Below are positions 1 through 6,985 of a stretch of 6,985 bases of DNA, in pieces. The translations under genes were made by a program, and so were the position numbers. The stretch covers positions 1-6,985 of the forward strand of contig JAGLDW010001382.1 of NCBI GenBank assembly GCA_023145395.1, written 5' to 3'. Under the pieces are notes generated by a model that saw only the letters and a program-made list of their open reading frames with translations, searched no databases and was not told the origin of the DNA. The stretch's first letter is position 1. Each line of letters starts with the position of its first letter. This stretch comes from Lentisphaeria bacterium (lineage in GTDB: Bacteria > Verrucomicrobiota > Lentisphaeria > Oligosphaerales > Lenti-02).

Positions 1-138
1 AGTTCCGTAGGTGCTGTCCGCAATCCGCGCCGCGCGGAGGGCCGCACGGCATACTGGCGAATCGCGCATTGGATCCCGGCGTGCACGTGATACTTTGATT
101 TCATCGCCAAGCACGCGTTTCTTGAGGAGATTTCCCTG
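1..138. other. Upstream leader region, no gene assigned
   Basis: This stretch precedes gene 1. All three forward frames hit stops before position 139, and no short reading frame resembles a known protein end. The first 50 bases are very rich in G and C and contain a short self-complementary CCGCGCGG, but no T-run follows, so it is not a convincing terminator. No strong sigma-70 promoter is visible. The only supported element is the ribosome binding site near its right end. Confidence 0.5.
124..130 (+). promoter_or_regulatory. Ribosome binding site of the exported beta-propeller gene
   Basis: GAGGAGA lies 8 bases before the ATG at 139 and contains the AGGAG core. It supports that start even though it gives a long, basic region before the hydrophobic core of the signal peptide. 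Confidence 0.8.
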
Positions 139-3100
139 ATGACAGCCGTTGCGCATCCGTCCAGCATCTCCCGGCTCCCTGGCTTCAGAACGCTGATCCG
201 AAACCGTTTGCTCGCCATTGCATTGGCACTTGTTTCGCTTCTGTCCTCAGCGCACGCTGACAAGGTCTTTTTCCGCGACGAACTGACCGGGGCGGAGATG
301 TGGCGACTCACGAGTTTTTCCTCGACCCATGTCTACAGCAATGCATACCGCCCGTTCAGTGCTGACGGGCGGCTGATCTGCGCCACCCGGTCGAGCGTTC
401 ATTGGGTAGATGGGCGAGCCTATGTCCTGGACCTCTTCGATGGCCACGCGACCCTGCTCGGCTCGGAAGGCGAGGGTGCAAGTCAACCCTTTTTTCTCCT
501 TGGACGGAATCGGCCGGGCGTGATCTACTTCGGTCGGCAAGACGACGTCATCACAGTCCATCTGCACTGGCTCGACACGGGCGAGGACAAAAAGGTCGCG
601 CAACTGCCACCGCATGTCGGCATCCTGTTCAATGCCGGTGAGGGGCTAATGGGGCCGAATTCGGAATACATACCCCTGTGCGGCGACCTGAACGGCGATG
701 GCTTGGCGGATTTCGGCCTGTTGCCGCTATGGAAAAAAGGACCGCCCATCATCCTTCTCACCTCGCCGACGGCCGCATTTGCCGGCAAGACCGTCTGCCC
801 CACTCCCGAACGCAATCTTGTCGGCCTGACCAAGGCGATTTGCCATCCCGACATCCTCCGGCGAATTGCGGCGGGAGAAAAACTGGATTTTCGCCAGTGC
901 TGGGCTGATGCCAGACTGGAATCCTACATCGTCCGGGTGGATTTCAAGACTCTCAAGGTAGAACTCTTTCCCACCAAGCGTGTCCGCTTCCTGACCCACG
1001 ACGCCTTCTCCGGCGACGGCAAACTCATGTCCAGAGGTGGCGTGGCCTGGAAGACCACCCCGCCGGGCTCGGGGTTGCCTTTCACCATCGGCGCCCTGAA
1101 CTGGCGGGTCCACGGCGGCAATCACTGGGGCACCTGCGGGCTCGACGGACGCTACCTTGTGGCGGACACAGGCTACAACGGCATGGAGCAGTTGATGACG
1201 CTGGATCTGTGGACCGGCGAAGCAAGCCTGCCAATTCACATCGGGACGCCAACCCGACCCGCCTCACAGATCTCGCAAGACCACGGTCACCCCGGAGGTA
1301 GCCCGGATGGGACCAAGGTCATCGCGCACTCCTGCTACGACTTGGTCGGACACCGCCTCTACGGAGTGCCAACCGAGGATGTTCTCCCCGGGGCGGCAGT
1401 GATTCCCGTGGTGACCACCGAGGGGTTCGCCCCCTCGGGACGACTCCTGGTCCGCCATGGCTACAACCGCAACGATCTGGTCGTTTTCTACAAGCGCAAA
1501 GACGCAACCCATTTTCTGGACTGCGACTGGGGCGAAGACACGGTCGCCCGGCTGAAGAAGGCGATCGGCAAAGACAAGATCGAGAAGGGCAGTCACCTCA
1601 TTTCCGACCTCGATGGACGCCTGTTTCCCGACGGGCGGCTCCGTCCCAAGAAAGAGTACATCGCTGTCGTCCGCAATCCCGCTCCGCCCCAAACGCCGAG
1701 CATCGACTTCAAAGGCGCTGCAGCCCACATCCGCTGGCGGCCCCCGGCACGCCGCATCGAGACCGCCGGCTATGCCGTATACCGTCAAGCGGGAGCCCGC
1801 GTGCCGGAACGCCTGAACAACACGCTCACGACAACCTGCGAGTTTGTGGACAAAACGGTGCCAGAAGGAGAAAAGGTTCGATACTGGGTCCGTGCCGTGG
1901 AGCGTTCCGGATTGTACAGCGACTGGTCCGCGCCGGTCGGGGTCACGAACAAGGTGCCGCAAACCGTGGTTCTGGATGCCTATGACATGCCGGGGACCAC
2001 CTACCTTGAGCCTGGAGACATGCCGGAAGGCGATCAGCGCAAGATCGTGTTCGGCATTCCCGCCGCAGGCCGGCACACTCTCTGGGTGCGTTGCCAGGCA
2101 CCATACGGCACTGAGACGTTCGGTGTCACGCTAGACGGCAGAGCCGTCGGCGAACTGACCGTGACCGACTCCGAATGGCACTGGGCCAGAGTCGGCTCCT
2201 GGAAGCTCGCGGCCGGCGGGCACGAACTAGTGCTGTCGCGCTCCGTCAAATACGAGATCTCCCCCGCCAACGTCATAGGCAATCCCGGCTTCGAAGAGGG
2301 GTTGGATGGCTGGGTGGTGCCCGAGGGCATCACAAGCCTCGACTCGACCTTCCCCCATTCCGGCGGAAAATGTCTGAAGATGGAGGGGGATCTGACGGGC
2401 ACGGAGCTCTATCAAAGAGTGAATCTCAAGGCCAAGTCCAATCGCTACTATCGACTTTCCTTCTGGGTGCGGGCCGTGTTTTCCAAGGCCGGCTCCTCCA
2501 CTCGGTTGTACAAGAAGCATCCGCACACGTCCGGCGCCTTCTGGGTCAATGCCGAGCCGTTGCGGGATCCCGTTGGCCGGATCGTCTACGGCGACTTGTT
2601 CGAGGCCACCCACTGGCGGCAGATTGTGCGAGAAGTCCATGCCTGGCCCGGCATGGATGTCACCAAGGTCAAGGTGCGACCGTTCCTGAGTCATCCAAGC
2701 TGGGGCGAGCAGAAGGGCACGGTTTGGATCGACGATGTGAAGTTTGTCGAACTTGGGCCTCGAAAGCGACCAGTAAAGGCCACGAAACTACTCGTGACCA
2801 ACGTGGACGGATACGTGCCCGAAGGAAAGGCCGGCCGGGAGGCATACACGTTCCCGACGATGCCCGTCATCCCGGTCGCGGGTCTCCGGCAAACCGGAGC
2901 CACTCGCAACACCATCGCTCTTAGGTGGAATGCCACCCGCCCCGGCACCCGTGGCTACAATGTGTACATCAGCGAGGGCGACGAGTGCCCCCCCACCAAA
3001 TATTTTCGCAAGACCACCGTCTGGGGTGCGAACTTCGCAGTCGTCGAAGGTCTGGAATATGGGAAACGCCACACAATCAAGGTTGCTGCCCTCAACGAGG

Positions 3101-3213
3101 ATGGTGTCGAGGGGGCACCTGCGGCCCTGCGCGCACGAACTGCGGACATGCCCCCTGAAACGCACACCGCCCCAGCCGCAAAGCTGCCCGCGAAGGCAAA
3201 CGCTGGAATCTGA
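139..3213 (+). CDS. Exported beta-propeller protein with Fn3 and nested carbohydrate-binding modules, C-terminally truncated
   Basis: The 1024-residue product is probably exported and binds, or possibly cleaves, polysaccharide. Residues 1-40 form a Sec signal peptide: basic residues at 12-23, a hydrophobic core at 24-36 and a likely cut after AHA at 38-40. Residues 41-510 read like a TolB or oligogalacturonate-lyase (PL22) type propeller, with an opening RDELTGAEMWRLT and repeated DGR/SPDG turns. A DxNxDGxxD calcium-loop-like motif spans 183-191. Residues 514-605 look like an Fn3 domain. A carbohydrate-binding-type beta-sandwich starts near 607 and finishes with KATKLLVTN at 880-888. It is interrupted at about 707-879 by a CBM4/9-like jelly roll (NPGFEEGLDGW to WIDDVKF). 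A second Fn3 covers about 912-1003. The final 20 residues are Pro/Ala-rich and appear to be out-of-frame read-through of a lost module. Lyase activity is unproven. The start is set by the ribosome binding site at 124-130. Confidence 0.88.
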   Translation: MTAVAHPSSISRLPGFRTLIRNRLLAIALALVSLLSSAHADKVFFRDELTGAEMWRLTSFSSTHVYSNAYRPFSADGRLICATRSSVHWVDGRAYVLDLFDGHATLLGSEGEGASQPFFLLGRNRPGVIYFGRQDDVITVHLHWLDTGEDKKVAQLPPHVGILFNAGEGLMGPNSEYIPLCGDLNGDGLADFGLLPLWKKGPPIILLTSPTAAFAGKTVCPTPERNLVGLTKAICHPDILRRIAAGEKLDFRQCWADARLESYIVRVDFKTLKVELFPTKRVRFLTHDAFSGDGKLMSRGGVAWKTTPPGSGLPFTIGALNWRVHGGNHWGTCGLDGRYLVADTGYNGMEQLMTLDLWTGEASLPIHIGTPTRPASQISQDHGHPGGSPDGTKVIAHSCYDLVGHRLYGVPTEDVLPGAAVIPVVTTEGFAPSGRLLVRHGYNRNDLVVFYKRKDATHFLDCDWGEDTVARLKKAIGKDKIEKGSHLISDLDGRLFPDGRLRPKKEYIAVVRNPAPPQTPSIDFKGAAAHIRWRPPARRIETAGYAVYRQAGARVPERLNNTLTTTCEFVDKTVPEGEKVRYWVRAVERSGLYSDWSAPVGVTNKVPQTVVLDAYDMPGTTYLEPGDMPEGDQRKIVFGIPAAGRHTLWVRCQAPYGTETFGVTLDGRAVGELTVTDSEWHWARVGSWKLAAGGHELVLSRSVKYEISPANVIGNPGFEEGLDGWVVPEGITSLDSTFPHSGGKCLKMEGDLTGTELYQRVNLKAKSNRYYRLSFWVRAVFSKAGSSTRLYKKHPHTSGAFWVNAEPLRDPVGRIVYGDLFEATHWRQIVREVHAWPGMDVTKVKVRPFLSHPSWGEQKGTVWIDDVKFVELGPRKRPVKATKLLVTNVDGYVPEGKAGREAYTFPTMPVIPVAGLRQTGATRNTIALRWNATRPGTRGYNVYISEGDECPPTKYFRKTTVWGANFAVVEGLEYGKRHTIKVAALNEDGVEGAPAALRARTADMPPETHTAPAAKLPAKANAGI

Positions 3214-3335
3214 AGCCAGGCAAACACACCATCACCATGCGCACCCGCGAGTCCGGCACCCGGCTGGCACAACTCGTCGTCACCAACGACCTCCGGCCGC
3301 ACCCGCCACTCCCAGCAGAACCGCAGGAAGAATAA
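3159..3335 (+). pseudogene. Out-of-frame remnant of a C-terminal carbohydrate-binding module
   Basis: In the frame whose codons begin at 3183, 3186 and so on, the DNA reads AAREGKRWNLKPGKHTITMR followed by TRESGTRLAQLVVTNDLRP and a TAA at 3333-3335. This matches the last strands of the beta-sandwich type seen inside gene 1 (W-x-L-x-x-G-x-H, then L-x-V-T-N). Gene 1 reads a different frame here and stops at 3211-3213. The frame is closed upstream by a TGA at 3156-3158, so the remnant cannot be joined to gene 1 without a one-base-type frame change after that point. The front 80 or so residues expected of such a module are absent, so most of it has been deleted. The remnant ends 14 bases before the facing gene 2, consistent with this being the original gene end. 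Confidence 0.72.
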
Positions 3336-3349
3336 GCCGTTAGAAGAAA
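3336..3349. other. Tail-to-tail junction between the two exported-protein genes
   Basis: Only 14 bases separate the remnant of gene 1 from the stop codon of gene 2. No hairpin plus T-run is visible on either strand, so transcription from both sides may run into the opposite gene or end by a rho-dependent route. Confidence 0.45.
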
Positions 3350-6004
3350 TCACCAGGCAGGAGACGATGGCTCCCCCGCGTTCTCCAACCGAAGGATGAA
3401 GTCGATCATTTCCTGCCGAACAGCATCCAAGTCCCTGCTGGTGTCCAGTTCGTTGAGCCACTTTTCCGCCGCCAGGGCGGTGCCCTGCGCTTCCCGGTCT
3501 CCTGACTTCTTCGCTTTCCTGATCGCCAGCGACAACGTGGTGGCGTACCTGATATCGTCAATGCCTTCCCTGTATCCTTCCCAAGCGATGGTGTCGATGA
3601 CTCCATCAACGGTGGGATAGGCGAACATAAAGTCCCTTTGTACTGGATCATCGAAGTCGTTCCAGGCGTTGCCGGCCGCAGCCTGAAACGAAAAGGTCGC
3701 AGCTCCATCGTAGTTCGCCTGCCAGAGGAGCAGGCCGAAGTTTCGTCGGTACACTTCCGGATTCTCGATGCCGCTCTGCGGGTTATAGTAGCACCAGATC
3801 TTGTGACCGACTGAATGCCATTTGGCCGCTTCGGAGGCCAGCGGCGCGCCCCAACAGACCAGCAAGTCCTGGATGTCGCCCATGCCCGCGTCGAAATTCG
3901 TCGCGTAACCAGCCACGAACACCTTGCCACCAGCTTGGTGGGTTGCTTCCCAGTGTGGTCGCTGGGCGGTCAATTTCTCCCCGGTTGCTTCGTCGATGCC
4001 GTAGAAATACACTTCGGGTATGCCACTGGCAGCAGCCAACGCAACGATCCGCTCGACGGCCTTGGGATCGCTGGAAGCATTCACCGCGCCGCGACACCAG
4101 CTCAGAACATAGAGTGCCTGCCCACCCATCCCTGTTGCCTCTCGCAACCCCAGATACTCCCTAAGAAGCTCCTCACCATATCCTTGGTTACACATTGGAT
4201 TCGTGACGCCATGGGCAAACATGTTCCTGAGCTCTGCGCTCAATTGCCGTCGGCTCTTGTCTTCGGAGGAGATGCTTCCTTCCGGCCGCTTCGGGTTGAG
4301 CTTGCCATGATAGTAGATGCTGCTCTCGAATGTTTTTTCGAGGTCATAGAACGTCTTTGGAGCCGCCAGTTTGAAGGGCAACACTCGCAGTTTCAAAGAA
4401 AGATCGGCCAAAGTCCTTCCCCCTGCTGAAAGAGAGATCTTGCCAGTATACAATCCAGCCTCTGCGGGGTCCGGCACGTGCACCGTAACCCAAAACTGCT
4501 TGTTGGTGCCGGCCTGGATCGTCACGGGCAGAAGAACTGCGCTGTCCGCAACTGGCAGCTCTTCGATGTCCTTGATGCGAGGATCCCGACCGGGGTGTCC
4601 GTTGTGTGCCAATTCGTCCGGGTCGCTGATCCATATGTATTCCTCTTTTTCGGCAGTTTCCCCCCTGGCACGAGTGACTTTGAGATAATTCCGCTCGTTC
4701 TTGAGGTCCACCCGGACCAGGCTGTCATCCTTGAGCAAAAGCTCCGGCACCAGGACATGCCGGCTCTTGTCCTGGGCGTTGCCTACCCAGGCAGTTCCCG
4801 CCTGGTACCAACACTTCACGACCCGGATGTCCACAGCTGCGGCGGGGATGATGCCGCTGTCACCTCGAAGGTCCGTTGCCTGCACCCGCAAATCAGCGAG
4901 ATCGGCAAGGGCCGAGACCACGAAACTCGCCGGTTCGTACTCCCCTGGTGTCGCGCTAACTTCCAGGTCCTCTGACAGTTTCCCCGGAACAAGGACATCG
5001 TTCACCAGAATTTTCCGCTGCGAGATAGGGGGGACGACATAGACAGCCAGTTCACGATCGCCCAGGTCCGCTATTTGCCGAATGTTAACGAGGATGACGG
5101 GAAGTTGATCAATCCTGGAATCGGTCTGCTCTCGTTCCAGGGCGCCGATCTCCCCTGCTCTTTTCATCTTCTCCATCTGTTGTCCGAGGCGGTCCAGCTC
5201 CACCTGTAGTTTAGCTCTGAGCAATCTGTCAGTAGCAGAGGAAGGGCTGGGGAGTGCGCGCATTTGCTGGGCACAATCCGCCAGGATCTGTTCCCAGGAA
5301 GCCAGCTTTGCGGCAACCTGATCTTTGACCGGACGCCACCGCCGGGTCAGTTCCTTCCGATAGGCCGCATCTTCCAGCACGATTCCCGCAATCCGCAGGT
5401 CATCAAGATAAACGGTCAGTCGTTGCCCCGGCTTGCCGTAAAGGAAGAGACCGATTCTGGTCGCGTAGGCACTGGTATTTTCTGCCGTGGCCGGCCACGG
5501 CCAGTTGGGACGCTGCATCAGCCAACGTGTCACTCTTGTGCGCAGCTTGGCCACATCCCCAGCAATGCGGGTCCAGCCGCCCTTGGTCGTCTGGCAGACT
5601 GTGAAGGCCTCCTGGGCAGAACGCCCGACCGGCAGGATCTCGAGATCCAGTCCCAGCCCGGCAGAACCGGTATTCTCTTTTCCCAGCAACAAATGAGCAG
5701 AAAAGCTGAGGTCGCCCTCAACCGGAAACTTCACTGGAATGGACCAGTAGACATAGGATCCATCCCGAATGGTGATGTCCAATTTGAAGCACTTTGTTCC
5801 CGATCTCTTCCTCTCCGTGGTCAGTCCTTTGAAGTGAACGGTGTACTGCCCGTCGCTCTTCCAGAACTCCACCGGATCGTCCTCGTCCTCAAAGCTCTGT
5901 GTATAAAGATAGCGTTTCATCTGTCCCTCCTGTGCCATCAGAACGGCTCCACAGTTCAGAAGCAGGAAGATGCTCACAAGGACAGGCGGGTAGTGTCGCA
6001 ACAC
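3350..6004 (-). CDS. Exported GH123/DUF4091-like glycoside hydrolase
   Basis: The 884-residue product is predicted to hydrolyse glycosidic bonds outside the cytoplasm. Residues 1-24 form a signal peptide (hydrophobic core about 8-23, likely cut after LMA). Residues 33-207 resemble a jelly-roll binding domain ending in VYLDDLRIAG. Residues 215-310 are strongly helical with charged heptad-like stretches and probably form a coiled coil. Residues 318-545 form the beta-rich domain that precedes the barrel in GH123/DUF4091 proteins (GEYEPASFVV, then FWVTVHVPDPAEAGLYTG and VLPFKLAAPK). Residues 585-820 look like a TIM barrel. They contain YFYGIDEATG with an adjacent Asp671-Glu672, the arrangement used in GH123 beta-N-acetylgalactosaminidases for substrate-assisted catalysis. 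AWEGYREGIDDIRY at 807-820 is typical of DUF4091. Substrate is not certain; many relatives are uncharacterised. The GTG start follows an AGGAG site, 37 bases after gene 3. Confidence 0.88.
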   Translation of the reverse strand: MLRHYPPVLVSIFLLLNCGAVLMAQEGQMKRYLYTQSFEDEDDPVEFWKSDGQYTVHFKGLTTERKRSGTKCFKLDITIRDGSYVYWSIPVKFPVEGDLSFSAHLLLGKENTGSAGLGLDLEILPVGRSAQEAFTVCQTTKGGWTRIAGDVAKLRTRVTRWLMQRPNWPWPATAENTSAYATRIGLFLYGKPGQRLTVYLDDLRIAGIVLEDAAYRKELTRRWRPVKDQVAAKLASWEQILADCAQQMRALPSPSSATDRLLRAKLQVELDRLGQQMEKMKRAGEIGALEREQTDSRIDQLPVILVNIRQIADLGDRELAVYVVPPISQRKILVNDVLVPGKLSEDLEVSATPGEYEPASFVVSALADLADLRVQATDLRGDSGIIPAAAVDIRVVKCWYQAGTAWVGNAQDKSRHVLVPELLLKDDSLVRVDLKNERNYLKVTRARGETAEKEEYIWISDPDELAHNGHPGRDPRIKDIEELPVADSAVLLPVTIQAGTNKQFWVTVHVPDPAEAGLYTGKISLSAGGRTLADLSLKLRVLPFKLAAPKTFYDLEKTFESSIYYHGKLNPKRPEGSISSEDKSRRQLSAELRNMFAHGVTNPMCNQGYGEELLREYLGLREATGMGGQALYVLSWCRGAVNASSDPKAVERIVALAAASGIPEVYFYGIDEATGEKLTAQRPHWEATHQAGGKVFVAGYATNFDAGMGDIQDLLVCWGAPLASEAAKWHSVGHKIWCYYNPQSGIENPEVYRRNFGLLLWQANYDGAATFSFQAAAGNAWNDFDDPVQRDFMFAYPTVDGVIDTIAWEGYREGIDDIRYATTLSLAIRKAKKSGDREAQGTALAAEKWLNELDTSRDLDAVRQEMIDFILRLENAGEPSSPAW

Positions 6005-6011
6005 AGATTTT

Positions 6012-6016
6012 CTCCT
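6012..6016 (-). promoter_or_regulatory. Ribosome binding site of the GH123-like gene
   Basis: On the minus strand AGGAG lies 7 bases before the GTG at 6004-6002. It decides this non-ATG start, which also places a proper signal peptide at the N-terminus. The site sits in the 37-base gap after gene 3, so gene 2 can be translated independently from a shared transcript. Confidence 0.82.
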
Positions 6017-6041
6017 GGTGCGTCAATCCAAAGTGCCTGCT

Positions 6042-6938
6042 CTAACGAACAAACCAACGGACCGCGTGTGTTGTCTGGAAATCCTCGAAAACGAGTGTGT
6101 AGGGATCGCAACGGCGGTACACAACTGAGCCGTCCGTGCGTACCAGGAGCCAACCAAAATCCCAACCCCGGCTCTCGTAGCGCATGGGAATGGCGGCCTT
6201 GACGCGGACTACCGGGTGCGAACCGGCGATGAAGAGTTTCTTCTCTAGGTAGGAATAACACGATCCTATCTCAACAAACACTTCATGCTCCAGGGACGCG
6301 TGCGGGTCGGCCAGGTCCGAACACAAACCACTGATTCCGACTTTCACGGCACAGCCAGCCGAAAACGCCGAGACGAGAGCATCCACTGAGCCCGACCTGG
6401 CCCTGCCGTCGGCATCATGACACAAGACTTCCTGCCAGGAGTTCGAGACGTAGTACCGAAACACCTCGAAGTCGTAGGTGAAGTTGCAGCTCGGGGCATT
6501 CGTTCCTTCATCCCAGTTGTCATGCGTATGAAACTTCGGCATGTTTGGCGGACTCTGTGGCGGAGACGCCCCGGGAACTCCAGGCGCCGACGTGCCATCC
6601 AGATGTGGCCGGCCAATGGCCTGCGTTCCGTCTTGATTGTACAGGAAGAAGGACATGGACGAGCGCGGCCCGAAACCAGTGGGCAGGTCAACCGGTTGCC
6701 GCAGACTCATGATGCCCGCAGTCCAGCTATTCTCCACCAGATACGTCACCCCGAACTCTGCCACCTCGCGTACGCGCTCCGCACTATCGGAACACACATC
6801 AATATGCTCATTGTGCACAAATTCCGTGCAAATGCGCAGATCCCCTCCTTTGCGAATGCCATCTGCCAGAGCAACTTCACTGCCCGCAACCACAGTCCGG
6901 GCAGAATCCAAACTCATGGCACAAGTCCACTGACTCAC
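6042..6938 (-). CDS. Conserved-looking hypothetical protein, 298 residues, unknown function
   Basis: I do not assign a function. The protein has no signal peptide or membrane segment, so it is probably cytoplasmic. It looks like a real, folded protein: hydrophobic strands alternate with charged turns throughout, and it ends cleanly in RWFVR. Notable stretches are HNEHID at 42-47, FGPRSSMSFFLYNQDG at 89-104, a Pro/Gly/Ser-rich loop at about 114-133, KFHTHDNWDEGTNAPS at 135-150 and YESRGWDFGWLLVRTDG at 254-270. It has nine Cys residues but no CxxC zinc motif. The clusters of His, Asp and Glu could bind a metal, which is speculation. GTG is chosen as start because AGAGG lies 7 bases before it and an in-frame TAG lies just upstream; the next Met is residue 8. 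It precedes the GH123-like gene by 37 bases and is probably co-transcribed with it. Confidence 0.8.
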   Translation of the reverse strand: MSQWTCAMSLDSARTVVAGSEVALADGIRKGGDLRICTEFVHNEHIDVCSDSAERVREVAEFGVTYLVENSWTAGIMSLRQPVDLPTGFGPRSSMSFFLYNQDGTQAIGRPHLDGTSAPGVPGASPPQSPPNMPKFHTHDNWDEGTNAPSCNFTYDFEVFRYYVSNSWQEVLCHDADGRARSGSVDALVSAFSAGCAVKVGISGLCSDLADPHASLEHEVFVEIGSCYSYLEKKLFIAGSHPVVRVKAAIPMRYESRGWDFGWLLVRTDGSVVYRRCDPYTLVFEDFQTTHAVRWFVR

Positions 6939-6970
6939 ATCAACACCTCTTAGTTGCTATGTACTCACAT
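6933..6970 (-). repeat. Short direct repeat ATGTGAGT spanning the start of the hypothetical gene
   Basis: The octamer ATGTGAGT occurs on the minus strand at 6970-6963 and again at 6940-6933, 30 bases apart. The second copy contains the GTG start codon. Both copies also hold ATG directly followed by TGA. This may be a chance repeat or a small regulatory site; the sequence does not decide. Confidence 0.3.
6944..6950 (-). promoter_or_regulatory. Ribosome binding site of the hypothetical gene
   Basis: On the minus strand AGAGGTG ends 5 bases before the GTG at 6938-6936, with its AGAGG core 7 bases away. It decides the GTG start. An ATG that begins two bases earlier (6940) is followed at once by TGA and cannot be the start. 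Confidence 0.7.
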
Positions 6971-6985
6971 TTTGGATTTCAGATT

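Noticed and set aside
69..96. TTGGAT and TACTTT spaced as a possible promoter for gene 1
   Set aside because: Each hexamer matches the sigma-70 consensus at only about half its positions, which is expected by chance.
1264..2076. 270-codon open frame on the - strand opposite gene 1
   Set aside because: It is antisense to the propeller and Fn3 regions of gene 1, which carry clear domain signatures in the forward frame.
3178..3183. Possible -1 ribosomal frameshift at GCA AAG that would join gene 1 to the C-terminal remnant
   Set aside because: The direction is right and AAG can slip to AAA, but the preceding GCA codon cannot re-pair and no stimulating structure is evident. Joining would also not restore the missing front of the module.
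3225..3236. CACCATCACCAT-like run giving four His codons in one frame
   Set aside because: It resembles a His tag only in a frame that is neither gene 1 nor the remnant. In the remnant frame it reads HTIT, matching the binding-module strand.
5978..5992. Lipoprotein signal in the GH123-like protein (LLNC at residues 15-18)
   Set aside because: Asn before the Cys does not fit the lipobox, and the hydrophobic stretch continues past the Cys to a normal signal peptidase I site after LMA.
5264..6202. 312-codon open frame on the + strand opposite gene 2
   Set aside because: It lies antisense to the well-supported GH123-like gene, spans the gap into gene 3, and its translation has no domain-like pattern. 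It is an effect of GC-rich codon use.

Overview
The window carries three protein-coding genes from a GC-rich bacterium. The proteins suggest a polysaccharide-degrading member of the Planctomycetota/Verrucomicrobiota/Lentisphaerota group or a similar lineage: a large exported beta-propeller with carbohydrate-binding and fibronectin type III modules, and an exported GH123/DUF4091-like glycoside hydrolase. The taxon is inferred from protein style only; no marker gene is present.

Layout. Positions 1-138 are leader DNA with a good ribosome binding site. Gene 1 (139-3213, +) encodes a 1024-residue exported protein: signal peptide, beta-propeller-like region, Fn3, a carbohydrate-binding-type beta-sandwich with a second jelly roll inserted in it, and a second Fn3. 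Just past its stop, in another frame and running to a stop at 3335, lies the last part of a further carbohydrate-binding module. The gene therefore appears to have lost its original C-terminus through a frame-disrupting deletion, or through an assembly error. Gene 2 (3350-6004, -) faces gene 1 tail to tail and encodes the GH123-like protein with the adjacent Asp-Glu pair expected of that family. Gene 3 (6042-6938, -) lies 37 bases upstream of gene 2 in the same direction and encodes a 298-residue protein without a signal peptide and without a function I recognise. Genes 2 and 3 both start at GTG behind clear Shine-Dalgarno sites and are probably one operon.

Working together. Genes 1 and 2 look like exported parts of a glycan-handling system, one binding or perhaps cleaving polysaccharide and the other hydrolysing glycosidic bonds, possibly of N-acetylhexosamine-containing glycans. 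Gene 3 may be a cytoplasmic partner, but this rests only on its position. I see no tRNA, rRNA, CRISPR array, insertion sequence, convincing promoter or rho-independent terminator.
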